From positions 992,001-1,056,000 of the forward strand of contig JANFOG010000007.1 of NCBI GenBank assembly GCA_024336345.1: a stretch of DNA of 64,000 nucleotides. Direction: 5' to 3'. The position numbers were made by a program, and so were the translations under genes. The notes beneath the pieces are model-generated. The model was not told where the DNA came from and made no database searches. It saw nothing but the letters and a program-made list of their open reading frames with translations. Shown here one piece after another: positions 20,503 through 30,349 of this stretch. Numbering within the stretch: the first letter of the stretch is position 1; the number at the start of each line of letters is the position of its first letter. The DNA comes from Mariannaea sp. PMI_226 (lineage: Eukaryota; Ascomycota; Sordariomycetes; Hypocreales; Nectriaceae).

Positions 20503-21453
20503 ATGGAAGACGAACTCTCTGCCCAAGATGGTTCCCCGGTTAATTTCGCTCCGGGAACAGCAGTGACAAATACAGACAATTCACTATTAAGGGATCCTAT
20601 CACTCTCAGTCTGACTCAATGCCTTGAGAGGGCAGACTGCATTCATGTTGCCCGCCATACTGAATCTAGCCAGTCCATCTTCCCTAGCGAGAAGTTCACT
20701 ACCCTTACGATTGCAGGAGCGACAGTCTCCGTGACGAATCCCGATCTGGGTTATAAACTGAACTTCGTGGCCGGACTCGGAACTACGAGCTCCGCTGGAG
20801 AGAGTGACTTAGAAAAGATCGAACTTGCTCACTCACGCGTCGGCATCTCAACTATGATTGAACTATGTCCATATGCCGATAAGAAGACCCTTACTGCTCT
20901 TGCTTTACGAGGATTTAATGCTGTCGGGTTTTTGATTGAGTACATACGCCCTCTCACCGACATTAGCGTCAATGATACCATTGAAACGAGACTATCTGAG
21001 ACCCACAGTCACACAAGCATCTCCATATCACGAGTCCAAGTCCGCGAACATGAGACATTTGTGCAACACTCTGTGGAAGGTTTCTGTGATACTGGAAGAT
21101 CACCCTTGATCCTGGATGTGTTGGCACGAGTTGCCACTCTGAGGGCAGATTCCCTTCTCTACTTTGCAAAGATACACGAAGAAATTGGAGCAACAGGTGC
21201 TTTGGCGGTGATAGAGACACCGTATGGTCGGATAGGATACCTCTACCATGGGAGCACTGTTCCACGCTTCCGTAAAAGAGGACTCCATCGTGCTCTTGAT
21301 TGGGCACGGTTATTAGATGCCCGGCAGAGAGGCTGTGACCTGGCACTCGTCCAGGCCCAAACTGGGAGTTCCAGCGGGCGGAATGCGGAGCGTCTGGGAT
21401 TTCGATTGGCGTACACGAAAACACTTTTTTGCAAGGAACTACATTTCATCTAA
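20503..21453 (+). CDS. GNAT-family N-acetyltransferase domain protein
   Basis: Intronless, 316 residues. The C-terminal part (about 240-310) carries GNAT hallmarks: VPRFRKRGLHRALDWARLL is a motif A variant of the acetyl-CoA pyrophosphate loop (R-x-x-G/R-x-x-x-A), and SSSGRNAERLGFRLAYTKTLF is the typical 'neighbour with poor alignment, then GF' end of the fold. The N-terminal half (about 40-190), with ALALRGFNAVGFLIEYIRPL, resembles a degenerate second GNAT-like half; this is uncertain. It probably acetylates a small molecule or protein amine in the cytosol. It stands alone in a sparse region. Confidence 0.78.
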   Translation: MEDELSAQDGSPVNFAPGTAVTNTDNSLLRDPITLSLTQCLERADCIHVARHTESSQSIFPSEKFTTLTIAGATVSVTNPDLGYKLNFVAGLGTTSSAGESDLEKIELAHSRVGISTMIELCPYADKKTLTALALRGFNAVGFLIEYIRPLTDISVNDTIETRLSETHSHTSISISRVQVREHETFVQHSVEGFCDTGRSPLILDVLARVATLRADSLLYFAKIHEEIGATGALAVIETPYGRIGYLYHGSTVPRFRKRGLHRALDWARLLDARQRGCDLALVQAQTGSSSGRNAERLGFRLAYTKTLFCKELHFI

Positions 21454-24009
21454 TTGAGGAGGTCCTAAGCATCCATGAATAGTTTATTTGCATTTCTTCA
21501 ACACAGCTTGCCAATCCATGGCTCATTTCTAAGGGTCAATTGAAGATTCCTGAACAGAGTCTGGCAGATCATGCTTCGATTGTAATTCAATCCAGCTTGC
21601 GGCTTGGCCCATAACCAATCCAGAAAACGACTGTGTATGAAGTGACGAAAAGAAGGAAATTCCATGGAATGCAGACGCAACGATGCACTATACCATACAG
21701 CAGGTTCCAACTCGGAAACCTCATCTTCGACTGATGGCGATTGACGATGTGGCGTGCCTCTAGCATGAGCATCAAAACTTCATTGAACATAAATTGTGGG
21801 TGATTGATACCCTTTCATCCCAGTTTTTCTTGGCACGACAATGTCTCAGTCACCAGGTTTCATCATATTAGCCGTACTTATCAAGTTAAGGTAAATCATA
21901 AGGCGCCACAGATGATACTGAAAATAAAGATACTCCCATACCGAATCAAATTGAGGTGTCTTGCAACATATATTGGCAATACTTATCTGCCGGCCACGTA
22001 TCACGGCAGCAAGAATGGATCATTGCTCGTGGTTTGTGATTGACAGGCTCTACTTCTTTCTCGCAAAGCTAGCCGTGTTCTGTCTATGTTCCACAGAGAA
22101 GATTATGAGGTTACTCCAAATATGTAGGTACAGTATTCCCATCAAATCTCGCGACCATCCTGATCTTGATACTGCTACCCAAACGTGCAGCTCACCGACA
22201 TCCACCAACCACCTGTTCCAGGAGAGAAACGTGGATTCAAACGTTGTGATACAAACAGCTGGACGACATTGGGTCTAACAGGCAAAGTACGCCGCAACTG
22301 TAGAGCAATACAATAGCATACATATCTTGAAACCAGGACTGCTGGTCTACTGTGGTTGAAGAATGGGAGGTGAGCAGAGGTATTGCAAAATCACCGACCC
22401 TGACTGAGAGAGGAATCCTCCTGAATGAAGATTAGTTCTGTGAGGAATATTATGAAAATGAACATCTCAGGGCGCAAGCCTGCACTAAAGGCTGAAGAGC
22501 TGAACTTCAAACATATATCGACCCCACTAGCAGTGGCAAGACAACCAGTCGAAGTGAAATACCACACAACTGGTGTCCTCTATTTTGTCGACACACGAAT
22601 CGGAAACAGCACACCAAAAATAAAGAGATATCTGCTCGTTTAGCATTATGGGCAGAATTACTGGCAGGTTACCAATGCCTTCAGCATGATCTCCCTTCTC
22701 AACCCCTTTGTTATAAAGGTTAGTTTCCAGAAGCGCGTGCTATCCCGTGATAGTATACGAAATAGGATCCAATTTGAATCACCGTTGTAGCTTCAGATTC
22801 GAGAAAAATGGGGAATGTGGTTATAGTCTGCCCCCTACCGAATCATCTCAGGTTCTGATAGAAGTGGCCCGATCTTCTAATCCTATGAAACTGTGACTGA
22901 CGGCCGGGTGAGGCTGATTGACAAAATTCCCAATCTTACCTGACGTATCCAGAATGATTACTTCACAAAGAACTTACATATTTTAGCACTTGTGGTCAAA
23001 TATTTGACATTAGGGTGATTGCAATAACAGTATCCTGATCGATTGATATGGAAACGGATGATCGGATCCAGTGGCGACGGCGTTTCGAGGGAAAACGATG
23101 CTATGCGGCGCTCACTAGCCCCGGAACCTGTGAGCTAAGATTGCACATGGACCATGAGTGCTAGTCGGATCGTTAAACTGGATAAATCGCTTATACTGTG
23201 GAGCTTAGGTGGGATAAATAGGAAGATAGGTGAAAATAGTGGGATATTCGTCAACGACGTTGAGAGTGCAATGGCCCAAGAAATTGTCCTCGACCTGGGT
23301 GGATGATTGAGTGGGCAATCAACTATACACACCTACACCAGATTGAATCAAGCCCCGCGCAAAATTAGGAATAATCATTAAACCTACCCAAAACGATCTT
23401 GCGTCAGAGGTTTGTGTCGGCTCTTGTGTGGGATGCAAGGCCGGGATGGTAACTCAGTGGGAGCATCGATGGACAAGAGGAGAGACTCTTACGAGTCAGT
23501 CAATCAGAGTCCACTTCAAAACCCAAAAATAATGCTACGGAGCCTGTTTCTCTCCACGTGGTGGTTGTCTTATCACTCCCAAGTTGTATCTGAGGTGGGT
23601 GAAGAATAAAAGGTGCAATACTACTTGGTGATCACGCAACCTAGTTGGAAGTTCGAAATATCCGAGACTTACGGGGTTAAGACCCTCCAACCCTAGAACC
23701 ATCGGTTTCCTGATGAGCACCAACCCCAATGCATGGATAAACTCCACTTTGATCGTCCGGCCACAGTACGCGGATGAGAATGCAAAGTCCAGCAAGCGAT
23801 ATGGTAGATTCGATCAAGTGACGCGATTGCTAGGGGGTGATGATAGCATGACCTGCCTCCATTTCAATAGTATGACTGCTGGGCATAATCTATGATAACC
23901 ATTACAGCTATCTACCTATATAACCATATATGGTGATCAGTCGTTCGAAAATCACCAAAAGCCACGTTTCTCACACGCGGTGAATACATTCAAGGCCCGC
24001 ATCCTCACA
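21454..24009. other. Gene-poor stretch
   Basis: About 2.5 kb without a credible gene on either strand. Frames are short and lack domain signatures or splice-linked partners. The right end holds the TATA-like box and two GATA-factor type sites (TGATAG at 23841, TGATAA at 23893) of the permease gene. It could hide decayed mobile DNA, but I see no terminal repeats. Confidence 0.4.
23917..23923 (+). promoter_or_regulatory. TATA-like box of the ACS-family permease gene
   Basis: TATATAA lies 87 bases before the ATG at 24010. Confidence 0.4.
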
Positions 24010-26214
24010 ATGACGAATTTTGCCCCGAAGGGGGAAGCCAAACAAGCCGAAACGCGCAACGCATATAGCGATGAACTATCGCATGTCTCTCATGAGGAAG
24101 TGGTTGTAAAGCCAATCGAAACGTGGAAGGGCTATGTGTGGGATACTTGGGAGCTTCCTCCGGAGCAACGTTGGCTCCTCTTCAAAGTTGATGCTTTTGT
24201 GCTCACTTTTGCTTCAATCGGCTATTTTTTAAAGAACATCGATCAATCAAACGTCAATAATGCTTTTCTTAGCGGCATGGAGGAGGATCTGAGCATGTTC
24301 GGCAATCAGCTTGTGACAAGTATGAAACTCTGAAACCAAACCTCACCTATATTTCTCATTCTAACCTGGCGACCTCAGGCACTTCTATCTGGACTGTGGG
24401 ATATGTTATTGGACAGATCCCGTCAAACCTCTTATTGACTCGAATTTCGCCTAGATGGGTTATCCCTTCGCTCGAGGTTGGGTGGGGCATCGCAACTATT
24501 TGCACGTCGGCGGTGCAATCGTACAAGTCTCTCTATGCGCTTCGATTCCTCGTCGGACTATTCGAGTAAGTCCATTTTGAGAAGTTTCCTTGAAAATTTC
24601 TCTTCTATTATCTGCAAGATGAGGAGGTGATCAATCAAGACTGACGAAGGCCAAAGATCTGGCTTCTATCCTGGCATTCACTACCTGCTGGGATCCTGGT
24701 ATACGCCTCGTGAAATCGGAAAACGGGCTATGATCTTCTGGTTAGCGGGCTCAATCGGACAAATGTTTAGTGGTTTCCTTCAGGCAGCCGCATACACAAA
24801 TTTAAACGGGGTCCATGGCCATGCGGGATGTAAGGTTTATTTCACGAAATGGATGAATTGAAGACAGGGGCTAACGGAATGCAACAGGGAGATGGCTGTT
24901 TATTATCGACGGAATTATCACACTTCCCTTAGCTTTAGCCGGATACATTTTCTTCCCCAACCTTCCTCAAGATGGTAAGAAAACTTGGTGGACGACTGAA
25001 AGGGAGCACACTATTGCGGCCAACCGCATGAAAGCCATTGGGCGAGCAGGCAAACAGCCTTGGACTAAGGAGAAGGTCAAACGAATCGTGTTCAGCTGGC
25101 ACACCTATCTTCTCCGTGAGTCTCAAAAACAAGCTGGTTGATCCCTGGAGAGTGTGTATTAACAGAAAGGCGACAGCCCTGATGTATATTGTTTGGAACA
25201 ATGCATGGCCTCAGGTTGCCATGGGGTTTTGGCTGAAGAGCTTCAATGCCAACCCGCCACCAGTTCCAGGCCGATCTTTCAGCGTACCTCAGATTAACAA
25301 CTGTAAGTTTCTTCAGAATTCATCATGCCCGCAAATACGGGCGTAAAAGTCGTCCGAAGAGTCAAAGTTAATGGGAAAACGCAGTACCCCTCCCTACGAC
25401 AGGCATCTTTGTAGTCGTGGCACTTAGTTGGAGCTGGCTTTCTGATGGCCCCTTGCGTGGTAGGCGCTGGGTTTTTATCTATGCCGGTGCCGTCATTACC
25501 GTCAGTCTTCAATTCCATCTAAGAGTCTCACATCACCGACGGTTACTGACATAATGGCGTGATAACAGATCGTTTTCCTAGCTCTTTTGCTCAAGATGGA
25601 TCTCTATAGTAACATTAAAGGTCGAATGGTTGTTTACTGGCTCAGTAACATCGGTGTATGTCCTCATCCATCTTCCCAATGTTGGAGCGCAGTGTGTTGA
25701 CATGTTAATGTCTAGCTCGGCGCCGGTCCTCTCATCCTCAGTTGGACAAACGAAATATGCGGAGCTGATACTGAAAAACGAGCGTTGCTTGTTGCCATGT
25801 CGAATGACCTCGCTTACGTCGTTCAGGCAGTGGTAAGCATCAATAGTTAACCCTGGGAGTGGTATCATGGACTTTTCTAACCATAACAAAAGGCACCCAA
25901 CTTTGTGTGGAAGACAACGGATTTCCCAGCGGCAAAAAAGGGATATACTTGGTGTATTATTCTCCATTCGTTATCCAGTAAGTTACTGCCCCTTGCTATA
26001 TGATCTTTCAGGGACTAATACTATTATCCAATTTCCAGTCCTTGTATGCGCAGCTATTCAATTGCTCCTGCAACGAGACAAGCGAAAGGCAGCCAGAGCT
26101 GCAAATATTACTTCATTTGGGGAGTCTCCTATTGAATCTGGATCAGAGGCTCCTGATTTTGATCAAAAAGGAGCCGTTAGAAATGAAGCTAAATCAGTTC
26201 CATTGGGTGCCTAA
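24010..26214 (+). CDS. MFS permease, anion:cation symporter family (allantoate/pantothenate-like)
   Basis: Ten exons (24010-24319, 24379-24565, 24657-24829, 24888-25115, 25177-25302, 25385-25500, 25569-25655, 25716-25832, 25893-25977, 26039-26214) join in frame to 534 residues. The family opening WDTWELPPEQRWLLFKVDAF leads into TM1. It is followed by FLKNIDQSNVNNAFLSGMEE, GYVIGQIPSNLLLTRISPR, LRFLVGLFESGFYPGIHYL and GSWYTPREIGKR, all typical of the Dal5/Liz1-type ACS family of the MFS. About 12 membrane spans are visible; the C-tail is cytosolic, Ser/Glu-rich. Members import allantoate, ureidosuccinate, pantothenate, nicotinate or dipeptides; the substrate here is not readable. GATA-type sites upstream would fit nitrogen control. 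The exon 6 donor is GTCAGT, a non-optimal GT site. Confidence 0.9.
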
Positions 26215-27517
26215 TGAAAGGCCGTCTTCATCATTGCTTTGGGGATGTTCCAGTTGTGGATGACTATCATAAGCATTCGATTGGCAGTTTCGGATCTTGG
26301 GCATGATAGAAGAGCGAAGAATACGACGACAGAGTAGTCAGATGGGAAGAATCAAAGCCTTTACAAGTACAAGCCCAAGTCGGCGATAGACAGTTCTGAT
26401 GAGAGAAATCATGTCGTGACGCTCATCATCCATTGCATCGTGTTTAATAACTTCGAGGATGAGAACAGGAAAGGGCCAATATTGGTGTCAAGTCACACAT
26501 CCAATTCAGAAAATACCCGCGATAAGTTTCCATGTAAGGCTGGTCAGCCTCCATTCTCAGCTCTCAGCTTGTTGAAAAGTCTCGAAATACGAATGAGGAA
26601 ACGCGATTAGTATACGGTAGGTGATAATTAGATGTGATTAGAGCCAGTAATTTAACGAATCTCAACCTGTTACATCAGGCTTTGGGGCACTCCATCGACT
26701 CCTTTCAAATCCGGAAAACAATAGTTTATTATCATAAGTGTAGCCTCAATGCAGTGTAGATTGTCTACACTTTACGCTTAGCATAAAAGACCACAAACCT
26801 CGCGTGGATTGAATCACATAATGTAGAACTCTTGGTTCGTCAAGCTTCATTCAACGTAACCCCGCTGCCAACACAAGTAGCGACAGCCGGACGAGCCGAG
26901 GATATGGCCTACCATGTTAGGTGGCCCACAAAGTTGGGGGGGAGCTCGGCCTTATTTGTTAGTGGGTGCTCCCAGTTGTGGTGGCCCTGTAGGCACTTCA
27001 GGCACCCGACTACAGAACCCCCTCCCCCCCGTCATCTAGGTCTGTTCAGAGGCACTTCAAGCAGTGACGTGATTCGGTGGGATAATTATGACTTACTTTT
27101 GGGCTGCACACCCACGGCTGGAGAGAGGTCAGCACAACCAGATACTGCTATTGCGTGATAGGGTCGGCCACAGAATATAGGCTGGGATTGAGACTGGCAC
27201 GCGCCAGCCTGCATGTTATGATCGTGCGATTTGAGCTGTGCGCCTATTTGTGCAGAGGGCGGGAGCTATTCGTCCCATAACCTTGCCGCCGCTGGGAACA
27301 ATGTAGTCGGAGCCGAGCGGGAGAAGTCATGTAAGTCGTAAGATTTGGCAGTCAACTACGATATGGGCGGGCGCAGAATGATTAGGCCAATATATCTCTT
27401 ATTACCCCTCCTTTGATAAGTTGATGAAGCAATCTGAGTGATCTAGGCTTGTCAACGACCAGCCAAGTTACAAGTCTGCCCACTGCTTGGACACTCAAAC
27501 CTCAGCATCCTGTTCCA
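26215..27517. other. Intergenic region
   Basis: About 1.3 kb between two plus-strand genes. It holds a C tract (about 27018-27029) and a CCAATATATC element near 27388 that may serve the monooxygenase promoter. No gene is supported. Confidence 0.4.
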
Positions 27518-29065
27518 ATGAGTCCCTTTATTCTTAATGGTCATTCTTCAGAGACATCGGGTCCCCGAGAGTTCAGTCCCGATACTACAGTTGCGGTGAT
27601 TGGAGCAGGAGTGAGCGGAATCTGTACAGCGGCATACTTATTAAAGAATGGCATCTCCGTGACCGTCTTTGAGAGGTCCAACGTCACCTCTGGCGTATGG
27701 CATTATGATCACAAGGTCACAAAAAGCCCCAGCTATCCAAGCATTTTGCCGTCGGTTGGTGACTACCACACGACCAACCCCGGCCAGCTCTCTTCGAATA
27801 GCAAAACTGGAGAGTTTTCTCATGGTCTCCAGGAGAACGATGAAGATGAGTTGCGAATCGGCTTCGCACCTCCAGGACCATGCTACGCTGGATTGAGAAA
27901 TAATGTGCCCACAAGCTTACTGTATACCAACCTCGGACCCTGGCCAGAAGGAACAGAGGATATAACCGGTCATGACAATCTCGAACACTATCTACAAGAT
28001 CTCAGTTCTGAGCATGGTGTCAATGATGTGACTGTCTTCAACACTCGAGTTGAACATGCGCAAAAGTCTGACGACGGCAACCATTGGCATCTTCGCACCG
28101 CCACGCTCCTTAAAGGTCCTGGATTCCCCAGGTTCGTGGAGAGGACTTGGCAATTCGACGCTGTCGTTGTTGCCTCTGGGCATTACAACCTGCCTAGGGT
28201 TCCTGATACGCCCGGTCTCGCGGAGTGGAAGGCCAAGTACGGCGATCGTATCATCCACACCAAAGAGTACCGTCACCCCGAGGCGTATCGAGACAAGACG
28301 GTGCTCGTCATTGGCGGCGGAGCCTCTGCCATGGATGTCTGCCGAGAATCGACTGGGGTCGCAAGACGCGTTATTCAGAGTACCAGAGGAGGCGATTTCG
28401 ATTTGCCTGCATCTCTGCTACCTGAGACAGTGGAACATGTCGGGCCAGTTGCAAAATTTGTCTTAGACTCTGAGGATTCCTTCAGCGCTGCTGATACACC
28501 TATAGGTGGCCACATTGCCTTGGAAGACGGCCACGTGCTCCGGGAGGTGGATTATGTCGTCCTCGCGACGGGCTACCTTACATCCTATCCCTTCCTCCCG
28601 CAGTATCATTCGGACACCCTCCACATCGATGAAGTAACACCAGACGTCCTCGTAACATCAGACGGGAACATGGTGCATCAGCTCCATAAAGATATTTTCT
28701 ACATTGAGGATCCATCACTAGCTTTCATTGGGGTCCCCTACTATTCAGCCACCTTTTCCCTCTTTGACTTCCAAGCTCAAGTGCTTGCCCGTGTGTATTC
28801 GGGGAAGGTGAAGCTACCGGCCCGAGAACTCCAGAGGCAAGAGTATGAGAAACGGGTAGCGAAAACTGGGCGAGGGCGTGAGTTCCATAGTCTGGCGCGA
28901 GACGGACTTGAACCTGCATACGTCAAGGAGCTTGTGGACTGGGCCAACTCGAGCCTTGTGGACAAGTCACTAGAGCCGTTGAAGGGACACAGTAGTGAAT
29001 GGTTGACAACGTACTGGGAGACAAGAAAGAAGATGAATTTGTTGAGAGGGGGACAAAAACAATAA
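27518..29065 (+). CDS. FAD-dependent (flavin-containing) monooxygenase
   Basis: Intronless, 515 residues from the first in-frame ATG at 27518; the frame is open for 23 more codons upstream, so an upstream exon is possible. The FAD Rossmann motif is TVAVIGAGVSGICTA (GAGVSG 29-34), with FERSNVTSGVWHYD as the family's GG/GW segment. The second, NADPH-binding Rossmann motif is VLVIGGGASAMDV (about 266). ATGY (about 350, VLATGYLTSYPFLP) is the FMO-family signature near the substrate channel. The class motif FxGxxxHxxxY is degenerate here (RIIHTKEYRHP). It probably oxygenates N, S or carbonyl groups in a small molecule. Fungal relatives often sit in secondary-metabolite clusters, but no backbone gene is visible here. 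Confidence 0.87.
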   Translation: MSPFILNGHSSETSGPREFSPDTTVAVIGAGVSGICTAAYLLKNGISVTVFERSNVTSGVWHYDHKVTKSPSYPSILPSVGDYHTTNPGQLSSNSKTGEFSHGLQENDEDELRIGFAPPGPCYAGLRNNVPTSLLYTNLGPWPEGTEDITGHDNLEHYLQDLSSEHGVNDVTVFNTRVEHAQKSDDGNHWHLRTATLLKGPGFPRFVERTWQFDAVVVASGHYNLPRVPDTPGLAEWKAKYGDRIIHTKEYRHPEAYRDKTVLVIGGGASAMDVCRESTGVARRVIQSTRGGDFDLPASLLPETVEHVGPVAKFVLDSEDSFSAADTPIGGHIALEDGHVLREVDYVVLATGYLTSYPFLPQYHSDTLHIDEVTPDVLVTSDGNMVHQLHKDIFYIEDPSLAFIGVPYYSATFSLFDFQAQVLARVYSGKVKLPARELQRQEYEKRVAKTGRGREFHSLARDGLEPAYVKELVDWANSSLVDKSLEPLKGHSSEWLTTYWETRKKMNLLRGGQKQ

Positions 29066-29386
29066 CATAGGGTCAAGCTAGCTATAGAACAAGTCTCTTC
29101 ATGAAATTGATTTTTTTTTCATTTCTTTTTCTCTTCTCGTTTCTCTTTCTCAAACCAAAAAAAAAGCCCCTACCTTTCATTATACGCAGATATGTCAACC
29201 GTGGTAGATTCCACTTGTAGGAAAAGACGGGACGAGCAGAAAGGGATAGGCAATGAAGGTGATCAATGAATGAAACTAAAGAAAAAAACAAGAACAACAA
29301 GCAGGACGAGGAAAGTAATAAACGGCACGTATCATATAAATACAAAAAAAATATTAGACCAGATGTGTTCATCTGTGGCTGGAATC
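29066..29386. other. Intergenic, between monooxygenase and tRNA
   Basis: 3' flank of the monooxygenase, with a strong strand asymmetry: a pyrimidine-rich block at 29108-29150 and an A-rich block at 29275-29350. No gene. Confidence 0.4.
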
Positions 29387-29457
29387 TCTCCCGCCGGGAA
29401 TTGAACCCGGGTCTCAAGCGTGACAAGCTTGCATACTGACCACTATACTACGGAAGA
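29387..29457 (-). tRNA. tRNA-Asp (GTC)
   Basis: Read on the minus strand, the 71-nt gene folds as a cloverleaf. The 7-bp acceptor TCTTCCG/CGGGAGA contains one T-G wobble. The D arm has AGTGGTCAGT in its loop. The anticodon stem CAAGC/GCTTG closes the loop TTGTCAC, giving anticodon GTC. The T arm is CCGGG-TTCAATT-CCCGG. No intron. An A-rich flank follows its 3' end, which on the minus strand is the T-run needed for Pol III termination. Confidence 0.95.
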
Positions 29458-30349
29458 TGGCTGGCGTTGGCGCCAGTGTAGCTGGAGGGGGTTTGTTGGA
29501 GCTGCGGCCTGTAATTTACGCTTAAGGAGCCCCAGTTGACTAAGGCGCAGTGCAGATGACTTCGCCCAATTGTGAAGCCTCAGCCACATTGTGGATTCAC
29601 CAGCTTACGCGAATGATGGAATAGATGCCCTCATTGGTGAAGCAATTCTCCGTGAACACGCCCCTCGAATCCTTCGTTACACTGGTCATTGGCGTTCCCC
29701 CTTACTGTGTAATTCACAAGAGCGTGAGGTCGTTCTCCGCGTGTGCCGCACCGACTTCACGCCTGCTTCTCCTCTCCAGCTTTGCTCAAACCCTGCGCTC
29801 GAGAGTTGCACAGCTTGAAGAGTGAGTCAGGCAACAAAAGTCCAAACGGAGCTTTTCCGAACCAATCGACCCCAGATTAGCCCCTGTGTTGCCTAAATTT
29901 CCCCTCACTATTACACGCAGTATCAACATTGGGGGGAAAGTAAGGAAATACGCATGTCAGATGGAAAGCTGAGCATTTGGTGGGCCTAGTGCGCGTTGCT
30001 GCCTGTGGTGGCTGCGCACGGTAATCGCGCGATAGGACGCACGACGCAGAGTCTCAGCTTTAGGTAGGATATAGTCAATATGACTCAAGAAATGGATATA
30101 TGAAAGGAGGCCTACGGGATGGATTCCATTGTTAGGCATAATTGGTGCTCAATCTACAGTGCCTATTTAGTAAAGCTCTCGTCCCACCTACAGGCCTATC
30201 TGTGAATCTATAAGGCTCTCCTATCCCCATCAACCTTCGGCCTGAAGTTTGACATATACAAAGAGTCAACCTCCCATTCTTTTCCATAGCATTTCTGCAT
30301 TTCATCGCTCCCAGTTCATCCTAGCCATCAAACTCATCCTCGTTTCATC
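29458..30349. other. Intergenic region before the AAA ATPase gene
   Basis: About 0.9 kb. It contains an open frame at 29625-29825 that runs into a consensus donor (GTGAGT at 29823), with a possible acceptor near 29919-29920 (see findings). The rest is promoter and leader of the ATPase gene. Confidence 0.4.
30209..30215 (+). promoter_or_regulatory. TATA-like box of the AAA ATPase gene
   Basis: TATAAGG lies 141 bases before the ATG at 30350; a C/T-rich, G-poor leader follows (about 30216-30349). Confidence 0.45.
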
